Shown piece by piece: positions 1 through 5,326 of a stretch of 5,659 bases of DNA. Origin of the DNA: Pseudomonadota bacterium (lineage in GTDB: Bacteria > Pseudomonadota > Alphaproteobacteria > Acetobacterales > Acetobacteraceae); assembly GCA_021826565.1 (NCBI GenBank), contig JAKAZJ010000157.1, positions 1 through 5,659 on the forward strand, read 5' to 3'. The notes beneath the pieces are model-generated. The model worked only from the letters and a program-made list of their open reading frames with translations, did not search any database and was not told where the DNA came from. Position numbers and translations under genes: made by a program. How positions within the stretch are numbered: position 1 is the first letter of the stretch; each line of letters starts with the position of its first letter.

Positions 1-11
1 GCTCTGTTGTC

Positions 12-305
12 GTGTCTGCCGAACGCTCGGGTGCCGACGAGACCCCGTACCTGCGCTGGCTTGACAACCATCCGGACGACTTTGTCCTGAACGCTGGCCG
101 TCGCCCAGGTGCCCGTTCCGCCAACCTGCATCGTGCGACCTGTCGGACGATTCGTTCGGCCACGAGGGCCACCACGCCAAGTCCTTTCACGGGCGAGAGC
201 TACATCAAAGTCTGCGCGACGACCGAGGCGGAGCTGCTGACCTGGCTCCAGCGCGAACGCGGGCGCGACGGGTTCCGGCTGCGCTGTGCGTTCTGCGCTC
301 CCTGA
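12..305 (+). CDS. Small conserved hypothetical protein with His/Cys pattern (possibly 5'-partial)
   Basis: A 97-residue product is read from a GTG at 12 to TGA at 303-305. The frame is open to the left edge, so the true start may lie outside the window and the gene may be longer. The N-terminal part carries a YLRWLDNHPDDFVLN segment (residues 13-27), followed by LHRATCRTI (39-47), YIKVC (64-68), a helical stretch TEAELLTWLQRE (71-82) and a C-terminal CAFC pair (92-95). From memory, this order (Y-L-x-W-L, H-P-x-x-F-V-L-N, L-H-R-A-x-C, Y-I-K-V-C, C-x-x-C near the end) recurs in short bacterial proteins of unknown function, and also as a C-terminal module of longer ones. His40, Cys44, Cys68, Cys92 and Cys95 could form a metal site; that is inference. 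No function is assigned. It lies about 400 bases upstream of the pmtA-type gene and does not appear to belong to that operon. Confidence 0.6.
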   Translation: MSAERSGADETPYLRWLDNHPDDFVLNAGRRPGARSANLHRATCRTIRSATRATTPSPFTGESYIKVCATTEAELLTWLQRERGRDGFRLRCAFCAP

Positions 306-660
306 TCCTCGCAGCGCTATCGCGCTGGCGCGGGCGGAACGTTCGGCCTGATCGGAAGATTGGTTGCGAGCGGCGCCACTCGGCACTTGGCGTCATCGGT
401 GCGTGGCCGGCAGGGCACAGGCCAGGAGCGAGCGGTCGCCAGGCCTGGTCCACGCGCTTCACGCCGACGCTTGCGCCTGCCCGGCAGGCTCTCAGGCTCG
501 ACGTCCTCCCCTCCGAACCCGGAGCCTCGGACGCGGCGGGGCGACAGGGTGGACTGCACGCAGCCCCCTCCGATCGGCGGGCGAGTGATCCGCTTCTTCT
601 GCGCGGCGATCGCGCCTCTCGCCGGACTGGCCCTTCCCCCGTCGCGCGATCCGGGCTATC

Positions 661-703
661 CATTGCGAAATAACAACCATTGTGACATCCTGGAGACAAT
701 TCG
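661..703 (+). promoter_or_regulatory. AT-rich leader/probable promoter region of the pmtA operon
   Basis: G+C falls to about 40% in this stretch, against about 70% around it, immediately before the first gene of the plus-strand operon. TTGCGA at 663-668 is a weak match to a -35 box, but no good -10 box sits at the expected distance, so promoter elements are not assigned. The composition and position suggest a promoter or 5' leader. Confidence 0.35.
691..696 (+). promoter_or_regulatory. Ribosome binding site of the methyltransferase gene
   Basis: TGGAGA at 691-696 contains a GGAGA Shine-Dalgarno core, 7 bases before the ATG at 704. It decides that start. It lies in the loop and right edge of a possible weak hairpin formed by ATTGT (679-683) and ACAAT (696-700). 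Confidence 0.7.
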
Positions 704-1282
704 ATGTCATCCACGTTACCTGCCCCGGCGAATCCCGCCTTGTTCCTCCGTCGCTGGCTCGCCAACCCGTTGCAGATGGGTTCGATCGTGCCCTCCGGCA
801 GTGCTCTCTGCGCCCGGGTCGTCGCCGCTGTCCGCCGCGATGCCCCGGCCGAATGGCCGCGCGTGATCGAATTGGGTGCCGGCACCGGCGTGATCGGACG
901 CGCCCTGCTGCACGCTGGCCTGCCGCCCGATCGCCTGACCGTGGTCGAAATCGTCCCCGAAATGGCGGCCCATCTCCGTCGCGCCCTGCCCGGTGCGCGG
1001 ATCGTGCAAGGCGATGCGCGCGATCTGCCGGCGCTGCTGCCCGGCGTCCAGGCGGACAGCATGATCTGCGGCATCCCGCTGGTCCTGCTGGCGCGCCCCA
1101 TGCAGCGCCGCTTCATCGACGCGATGGACGCCATCGCCCCCGGGCGTGGGTTTCTGCATTTCAGCTATTGCGTTACCTCCCCGCTGCCCGCCCGCGCCCA
1201 CGGGTTGCAGGCGCGGCGAGAGGCCTGGGTGGCGCGGAATTTCCCCCCCGCCAGTCTGTGGCGCTACACGCCGCTGCAATGA
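704..1282 (+). CDS. pmtA: Phospholipid N-methyltransferase, Sinorhizobium type (PmtA-like)
   Basis: This 192-residue, class I SAM-dependent methyltransferase probably converts phosphatidylethanolamine by successive methylation to phosphatidylcholine at the cytoplasmic membrane face. The N-terminus has FLRRWLANPLQMGSIVPSG (residues 14-32), matching the amphipathic, membrane-associating start typical of this family. SAM-binding motif I is ELGAGTG (56-62), the acidic end of strand 2 is Glu82 in VVEIVPE, and GDARD (103-107) follows. ICGIPL (121-126) and FSYCVTSPLP (153-162) correspond to the family's SGLPLL and FTYxxxSPxP signatures. The C-terminal RNFPPASLWRY (178-188) matches the NxPPAxVWxY ending. 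The length is normal for the family. The ATG at 704 follows a good ribosome binding site. It is the first gene of an apparent operon with an amine oxidase and an S49 protease; its TGA lies within an ATGA (1279-1282) in the amine oxidase frame. Family membership is firm; the exact lipid products are inferred from family knowledge. Confidence 0.85.
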   Translation: MSSTLPAPANPALFLRRWLANPLQMGSIVPSGSALCARVVAAVRRDAPAEWPRVIELGAGTGVIGRALLHAGLPPDRLTVVEIVPEMAAHLRRALPGARIVQGDARDLPALLPGVQADSMICGIPLVLLARPMQRRFIDAMDAIAPGRGFLHFSYCVTSPLPARAHGLQARREAWVARNFPPASLWRYTPLQ

Positions 1283-1320
1283 CGCTTGCCCGCGGCCTGT
1301 CGCGGCCCCACCTTTGCCGC

Positions 1321-2592
1321 ATGTCCTCCCCCGAGATCATCGTCATCGGCGCCGGCCTAGCCGGCCTCGGCGCCGCCACCGCGCTGCGCGACGCCGGCAT
1401 CCCGGCCATCGTCCTGGAAGCCGGCGCAAGGATCGGTGGGCGCGCCCACACCGTGACCCCGGCCGCGCTCGGCGGGGCCTGGTTCGACACCGGCGCGGTG
1501 TGGTTCCACAACGCCGAGACCAATCCCCTGGTGCCGATCGCGCGTGAAGCCGGCGCCCGGTTGCTGCGCTCGGACGAACTGCGCGAGGAACACACGGCGA
1601 TCGATGGCCGCCGGGCCAATCCGGCCGAACTGGCCGAGTACGCCGCCGCCTGGGACCGGTTCGCCGCCGCCGCCGCGCCGCTGCTGGCCCCGGACCGGCC
1701 CGATCCGCCCCTGTCCGCGGTTGCCGCCGCGATCCCGGACGACCCCTGGGCGCTGAGCGTGGAAGCCTGGGAAGGCCCGGTGATCTGCGCCACCGACGCC
1801 GACCGGTTCAGCCTGCGCGACTGGCACAACAACCAGCTTACCGGCACCAACCTGGTGCCGGAGGGAGGCATCGGCGCGTTCGTCGCCGGCCATCTCGGCC
1901 AGGGGCTGGAGATCCGCCTGAACACCGAAGTGCGCGCCATCAGCTGGCACGAACCGGGCGGTGTGGCGGTGACAACCGATCAAGGCACGCTGCGCGCGCG
2001 CGCCGCGATCGTCACCGTTTCCACCGGGGTGCTGGCGGCGGGCGCGATCCGCTTCGACCCCGCGCTGCCGGACGCCACCCAGGCCGCGATCGCTGCCCTG
2101 CCGATGGGGTTGGCGATGAAAGTGGTGTTGCGCGCGACCGGCCCGGATCGGCTGGGCCTGCCCCGGCATACCTCGCTCGACACGCGCGCGACCCGTTCCG
2201 GCGATCCGTTCATGGTGTTCCAGTGCTGGCCGTTCGGGCGCGACTGGGTGCAGGGCTGGATCGGTGGCGGTCCGGCGCGCGCATTGGCCGCGGCGGGGGA
2301 GGCGGCGGCGGTTGATTTCGCCCGGTCCGAGTTGCGCGCCCGACTTGGTGCCGACGTCGACCGGCTATTCGCCGGCGGGGCGCAGCTGGTCACGCATTGG
2401 GACGCGGACAAGCTGGTGCGCGGCGCTTACGCCTATGCCGTTCCCGGCCGGGCCGACGCACGTCTGCGCCTGGCCGACCCGCTCGCCGGCGGGCGCCTGG
2501 TGTTCGCCGGCGAGGCGTGCCACCCCAGCCTCGGCGGCACGCTGGGCGGGGCCTGGATCACCGGCCAGAACGCGGCACGGGCAGTCGCATGA
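1321..2592 (+). CDS. Flavin monoamine/polyamine oxidase family protein (FAD-dependent)
   Basis: A 423-residue FAD-dependent amine oxidase-family protein, predicted to oxidise an amine to an imine/aldehyde with H2O2 release; the substrate cannot be read. The N-terminal Rossmann motif is IVIGAGLAGLG (residues 7-17), with the ribose-binding acid at Glu33 in VLEAGARIGGRAHT and the family GG motif at 36-44. EGGIGAFVAGHL (181-192) matches the motif before the second FAD contact. MGLAMKVVL (262-270) carries Lys267, equivalent to the lysine that contacts the flavin N5 water in amine oxidases. WDADKLVRGAYAYAVPG (360-376) and FAGEACHPSLGGTLGGAWITG (395-415) form the classic C-terminal FAD/substrate region. 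The flavin-linking Cys of mammalian MAO is absent, so FAD is probably non-covalent. No signal peptide or C-terminal anchor is seen, so it is likely cytosolic. The ATG at 1321 was chosen because the fold begins a few residues later. An in-frame ATG at 1279, overlapping the pmtA stop as ATGA, would add 14 residues; neither start has a clear ribosome binding site. Confidence 0.9.
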   Translation: MSSPEIIVIGAGLAGLGAATALRDAGIPAIVLEAGARIGGRAHTVTPAALGGAWFDTGAVWFHNAETNPLVPIAREAGARLLRSDELREEHTAIDGRRANPAELAEYAAAWDRFAAAAAPLLAPDRPDPPLSAVAAAIPDDPWALSVEAWEGPVICATDADRFSLRDWHNNQLTGTNLVPEGGIGAFVAGHLGQGLEIRLNTEVRAISWHEPGGVAVTTDQGTLRARAAIVTVSTGVLAAGAIRFDPALPDATQAAIAALPMGLAMKVVLRATGPDRLGLPRHTSLDTRATRSGDPFMVFQCWPFGRDWVQGWIGGGPARALAAAGEAAAVDFARSELRARLGADVDRLFAGGAQLVTHWDADKLVRGAYAYAVPGRADARLRLADPLAGGRLVFAGEACHPSLGGTLGGAWITGQNAARAVA

Positions 2593-3377
2593 TCCGGCTT
2601 GCGTTCTGGCGCCGCCCGCGCGTTCCGGTGGTCGAACTGCACGGCATGATCGCCGCGCGCATGGGCCAGCTCAATCTGCGCGCCGCCGCGCCGCTGATCG
2701 AGAAAGCCTGCGTCGCCGCCCGTGGCCGCGACCTGATCCTGGATATCGACAGCCCCGGCGGCTCCCCGGTGCAATCTGCGCTGATCGCCACGCTGATCCG
2801 CCGCCGTGCCGAGCAGCACAAGGTCACGGTCCATGCCGTGATCGGCGAGGTCGGCGCCTCGGGCGGATACTGGATCGCCTGCGCGGCGGACCGGATCTAC
2901 GCCAATCCGATGAGCATCGTCGGCTCGATCGGCGTGCGCGGCGGCGGGTTCGGGTTTCCGGCGCTGCTGGCGCGTCTCGGCATCGAGCGTCGGCTGTACA
3001 CCGCGGGCGCGCACAAGGCCCGGCTGGACCCGTTCCTGCCCGAGCAGGCCGAGGACGTGGCCTTCACCCAGGAATTGCTGGACGCGCTGCATGAACGGTT
3101 CAAATCCTGGGTGCGGGACCGGCGCGGCGCCCGGCTTCCGGCCGATGACGCGGGGCTGTTGGACGGCACGTTCATGCTGGGCGAACGCGCGCAGGCGGTG
3201 GGGCTGATCGACGGGCTGACCGATATCGATGCGCTGGTGCGCGCGCTCGGCGGGGACCGCGCGAAGCCGCTGGTGCTGCGCCCGCGTCCGCCCGGGTTGC
3301 TGCGCCGCCTGCCGCGCCTGGCGATCGAGGCCGCGCTGGACGTGGCCGAGGAACGCGCCGCGAGACCGCTGAGTTAG
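2589..3377 (+). CDS. S49 family serine peptidase (SppA/SohB-like)
   Basis: A 262-residue ClpP-fold protease of the signal peptide peptidase family, expected to cut residual signal peptides or other membrane-associated peptides. DSPGGS (residues 54-59) forms the oxyanion/strand motif. VGASGGYWIA (88-97) contains the nucleophile Ser91, and MSIVGSIGV (108-116) is the conserved segment after it. TAGAHKARLDPF (138-149) places the general base at Lys143. The Ser-Lys spacing of 52 residues equals that recalled for Bacillus subtilis SppA (Ser147/Lys199). It is a short, single-domain form. There is no N-terminal membrane anchor: the protein starts MIRLAFWRRPR and goes straight into the first strand. 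The basic N-terminus and the Leu/Arg-rich C-terminal helix (about 236-257) could give peripheral membrane contact; this is inference. The ATG lies in an ATGA overlap with the amine oxidase stop, without a strong ribosome binding site, suggesting translational coupling. Confidence 0.9.
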   Translation: MIRLAFWRRPRVPVVELHGMIAARMGQLNLRAAAPLIEKACVAARGRDLILDIDSPGGSPVQSALIATLIRRRAEQHKVTVHAVIGEVGASGGYWIACAADRIYANPMSIVGSIGVRGGGFGFPALLARLGIERRLYTAGAHKARLDPFLPEQAEDVAFTQELLDALHERFKSWVRDRRGARLPADDAGLLDGTFMLGERAQAVGLIDGLTDIDALVRALGGDRAKPLVLRPRPPGLLRRLPRLAIEAALDVAEERAARPLS

Positions 3378-3498
3378 GGTGCGGGCCGGACCCACCCGGG
3401 GCCGCAGCGCGTCCGGTGGATTTGGTGTAATCTCCCCCCGCCGGCACGACCGGTGCGCCAAGCAGCGCCATCCGAGAAGGACACCAAGGGGGGAAGCC
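3378..3498 (+). promoter_or_regulatory. Intergenic leader of the permease gene
   Basis: These 121 bases separate the protease stop from the permease start. Inverted CCGGAC (3386-3391) and GTCCGG (3411-3416) could form a 6-bp stem with a 19-base loop. No T-run follows, so termination there is doubtful. TGTAATCT at 3426-3433 vaguely resembles a -10 region but lacks a matching -35. A TCCCCCC tract at 3433-3439 is complementary to the G-tract in the permease ribosome binding site. Whether the permease is transcribed from its own promoter or as the operon's fourth gene cannot be decided from sequence alone. Confidence 0.3.
3486..3496 (+). promoter_or_regulatory. G-rich ribosome binding site of the permease gene
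   Basis: AAGGGGGGAAG ends 2 bases before the ATG at 3499. Its AAGG/GGGGA core is a plausible Shine-Dalgarno sequence and supports this start over the longer open frame extending back to 3379. The six-G run is complementary to the upstream C-tract at 3433-3439. Confidence 0.6.
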
Positions 3499-4977
3499 AT
3501 GAACCAGAGCGCGCCACAATACCGTCTCAGCAAGGCCGTCGGCCTGTTCGCCATCGTCGCCTCGGCGGTGGCGGGCGAATACGGCGCCGGAATCAATTTC
3601 GTCTCGGTGCAGAGCCTCAGTGTCTATCCCGCGGTGCAACAGCTGGTGCCGCTGGCGATGCTGGTCACCGGGCTGCTGATCCTGCCCAAAGTGTTTCTGT
3701 ATCAGCGCTATTCGCAGGTGATGCCGCGCTCGGGCTCGGCCTATGTGTGGATCGGGCGCAGCCTGGACGGGACGGTCGCGTTCCTGCTGGGTGTGATCTG
3801 GTGGCTGGGGCTGTGCGGATCGATCGGGTTCCTGTCGTTCGCTTTTGGCACCTTCCTGGGCCAGGCCTTCGCCGGTTCCGGCTTCGGCGTCGTGTTGGGC
3901 ACGCCCACCGGCCACGTGATCGCAGGGCTGGCGGTGCTGTGGGCGATCGTGTGGCTGCACAGCACCGGCGTGCATCGCTACGGCGCCTTCGTGGTCACGC
4001 TGTTTATTCTCATCCTGCTGACCGCGGCGACCATCGTGGCCTATGGGTTCGCCACCCCGCCCGCGGTGTTCCTGCACGCCGCCGGCGCCGCGACCGGCCT
4101 GCGGCTGACCGCACCGGCACCTTCCGCCCCGAGCCTGTCGGCGTTCGGTTCGGTCTGCACCCTGTTCGTCTTCGCCTATGGTGGGATCAGCGCCGCGCCG
4201 TCGCTGGGCGGGGAAACGGTGGCGGCCGAAACCACCATGCCGCGCGGCATCGTGCTGGGCTGGGCGGTTGCGGTTGCGCTGTTTACCGCGGTGGCCTACG
4301 CGTTGTTTCACGCCGCGCCCTGGTGGGCGGTGGTGGCGTTGATCCACGCCAAGAAGGCCTCGCTGGCGACCGCGCCCGGGCTGGTGGGACTGATCGCGCC
4401 GCAGGCGGTCAGCCGGGTGTTGAACTTCGCCGTCGCCGTCATCGTCGGCAAAACCATCGCCCCGGCGCTGCTGATCAATTCGCGGCTGCTGTTCGCGTTC
4501 GCCCAGGACCGGATTCTGCCGGATCGTTTCGCCGAAACCTCGGCCGCCAAGGTGCCGGTCAACGGCTTGCTGCTGACCGCGCTGGTCGGGTCCGTGTTCC
4601 TGATCCAGTCGGCCTATATCGGCTGGGCGCTGGGTGTGGTGGTGCGGGCGCTGAGCATTCTGCTGGTCTGGCTCGCGGTGGCGCTTGGCGTGCTGCGGCT
4701 GGCTTTCGCCGGCGGAGCGACGCGGGAGGTCGCCTGGGCACGTCAGCTGATGGGGAGCGTTTGGACCATGCCGGCGGCGGTCGCCTCGGTGGTGATCACG
4801 ATCTACCTGATATCCACCGTGATCGTCGTGCCGCATACCGCGATCTGGTTCCAGCCGATCTTCCAGAGCGTGGCAGCGGCGGTGATCGCCGGGCTGATCC
4901 TGATCGGTGCCAGGGGCCGGGCGCGGGCACGGGGGGAGAGTCTGGCCGCCTCGCTGCGGGCGGTGCCGCTGGAGTGA
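3499..4977 (+). CDS. APC superfamily permease (amino acid/amine transporter-like)
   Basis: A 492-residue inner-membrane secondary transporter of the amino acid-polyamine-organocation superfamily; the substrate is not readable. About 12 hydrophobic helices are visible, near residues 12-33, 46-66, 92-120, 138-157, 161-183, 214-232, 249-270, 305-330, 353-371, 374-400, 422-444 and 447-470. Family signatures are the broken helix 1 with GAGIN (29-33), the loop MPRSGSAYVWIGRSL (75-89), helix 6 with FAYGGISAAPSLGGE (225-239), and the helix 8 end SRLLFAFAQDRILPDRF (328-344), matching the APC S-R-x-x-x-A-x-x-x-D-x-x-L-P pattern. Charged residues Glu27, Glu239 and Lys318 lie in or beside the membrane core and may take part in substrate or proton binding (inference). 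The C-terminus is short, basic and cytoplasmic. The length is typical. It follows the operon by 121 bases with its own ribosome binding site and faces a convergent unit. A link to the amine oxidase through amine uptake is possible but unsupported. Confidence 0.85.
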   Translation: MNQSAPQYRLSKAVGLFAIVASAVAGEYGAGINFVSVQSLSVYPAVQQLVPLAMLVTGLLILPKVFLYQRYSQVMPRSGSAYVWIGRSLDGTVAFLLGVIWWLGLCGSIGFLSFAFGTFLGQAFAGSGFGVVLGTPTGHVIAGLAVLWAIVWLHSTGVHRYGAFVVTLFILILLTAATIVAYGFATPPAVFLHAAGAATGLRLTAPAPSAPSLSAFGSVCTLFVFAYGGISAAPSLGGETVAAETTMPRGIVLGWAVAVALFTAVAYALFHAAPWWAVVALIHAKKASLATAPGLVGLIAPQAVSRVLNFAVAVIVGKTIAPALLINSRLLFAFAQDRILPDRFAETSAAKVPVNGLLLTALVGSVFLIQSAYIGWALGVVVRALSILLVWLAVALGVLRLAFAGGATREVAWARQLMGSVWTMPAAVASVVITIYLISTVIVVPHTAIWFQPIFQSVAAAVIAGLILIGARGRARARGESLAASLRAVPLE

Positions 4978-5119
4978 ATCGGGGCGGCGGCGAAACGGGC
5001 ATCGGAACGGAGCACGGAACGAATCTGCCGGCGCCGGAGGATGTCAGCGACGGAGCCGGTCCCGCGTCAGGCCTGGTTTGTGCCCCGATTTCGCCCTGAC
5101 CTTCCTTGCGGCGGGCGTA
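4978..5119. other. Convergent intergenic region
   Basis: These 142 bases separate the ends of two converging units. A perfect 10-base palindrome CCGGCGCCGG lies at 5028-5037 and a short direct repeat CGGAACG at 5003-5009 and 5015-5021. No gene is convincing here. Confidence 0.5.
5066..5100. terminator. Candidate weak bidirectional terminator hairpin
   Basis: GTCAGG (5066-5071) and CCTGAC (5095-5100) are exact inverted repeats between two convergent genes. The loop is long (23 bases) and only a short pyrimidine stretch, CTTCCTT, follows on the plus strand, with no U-tract on the minus strand. Position is the main support. Confidence 0.22.
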
Positions 5120-5326
5120 TCATCCCTCGCCAGCCTCGGCCAGCACGCGGCGCGCCCGCGCCGCGTCGGCCACCGCCACCGCGATCCGCCGCGGTACCGC
5201 GCCGATGCTGCCGTCCATCGCGCTGGCGTGACGATCGAGCAAGATCGCCGCGATCCCAGCATCCTCCAGCAGCGCGATCAGGAACGAGAGCCGCACCGGA
5301 TCGTTGCTCGCCGCAATCACCGTCAC
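5120..5326 (-). CDS. DUF2007 domain-containing small protein
   Basis: A 68-residue cytosolic protein made of a single DUF2007 domain, a family sometimes labelled a putative prokaryotic signal-transducing protein; its biochemical role is unknown. The diagnostic string is NDPVRLSFLIALLEDAGI (residues 8-25), followed by LLDRHASAMDGSIGAVPRR (29-47) and a final helix in which A-D-A-A-R-A-R-R-V-L-A is visible. This matches the usual alphaproteobacterial pattern of V-R-L-S-F-L, D-x-H, G-S-I-G-A-x-P-R-R. The length is normal for the family. The GTG at 5326 was chosen because the domain begins directly after it; the upstream extension in this frame is the shadow of the preceding hydroxylase gene. The start forms a GTGA overlap with the hydroxylase stop, and no strong ribosome binding site precedes it, suggesting translational coupling. 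Confidence 0.85.
   Translation of the reverse strand: MTVIAASNDPVRLSFLIALLEDAGIAAILLDRHASAMDGSIGAVPRRIAVAVADAARARRVLAEAGEG

Larger units (their letters stand above)
306..703. other. Gap without a convincing gene
   Basis: About 400 bases lie between the small hypothetical gene and the methyltransferase. Several frames stay open on both strands, but their translations are rich in Arg, Pro, Ala, Gly and Ser and have no recognisable motif. This is what GC-rich non-coding DNA usually gives. No tRNA, known riboswitch, insertion-sequence end or clear terminator was seen. The last 45 bases are much more AT-rich and probably hold the leader of the downstream operon. The remainder could be a decayed gene, but nothing in it can be named. 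Confidence 0.5.

Noticed and set aside
360..866. Plus-strand open frame of 168 codons in the 306-703 gap
   Set aside because: The translation has no family-like sequence and runs into pmtA in another frame. It has no ribosome binding site that I can see.
205..1134. Minus-strand open frame of 309 codons across the gap and pmtA
   Set aside because: Arg/Ser/Ala-rich, no recognisable motif, and antisense to a clear methyltransferase.
682..1320. N-terminal extension of the amine oxidase frame back to 682
   Set aside because: It overlaps pmtA completely, and its translation is Arg/Pro/Ala-rich with no domain. The FAD fold starts after 1321.
2397..2588. N-terminal extension of the S49 peptidase frame
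   Set aside because: It overlaps the conserved C-terminal FAD motif of the amine oxidase and looks like out-of-frame translation. The ATGA start at 2589 fits the family.
3386..3416. Intrinsic terminator after the protease gene
   Set aside because: The 6-bp stem CCGGAC/GTCCGG has a 19-base loop and no following T-run, so it is too weak to call.
3172..4836. Very long minus-strand open frame (554 codons) opposite the permease and protease
   Set aside because: Its translation is a low-complexity mix of Arg, Gln, His, Asp and Gly, typical of the antisense of GC-rich genes. The plus strand has clear family proteins here.
5028..5037. Palindrome CCGGCGCCGG as an operator or attachment site
   Set aside because: Short GC-only palindromes are expected by chance in DNA of this composition, and no partner site or context supports a function.
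3453..5099. Long plus-strand open frame (548 codons) overlapping the permease
   Set aside because: Arg/Gly-rich out-of-frame translation with no motifs; the permease frame has membrane helices and APC signatures.
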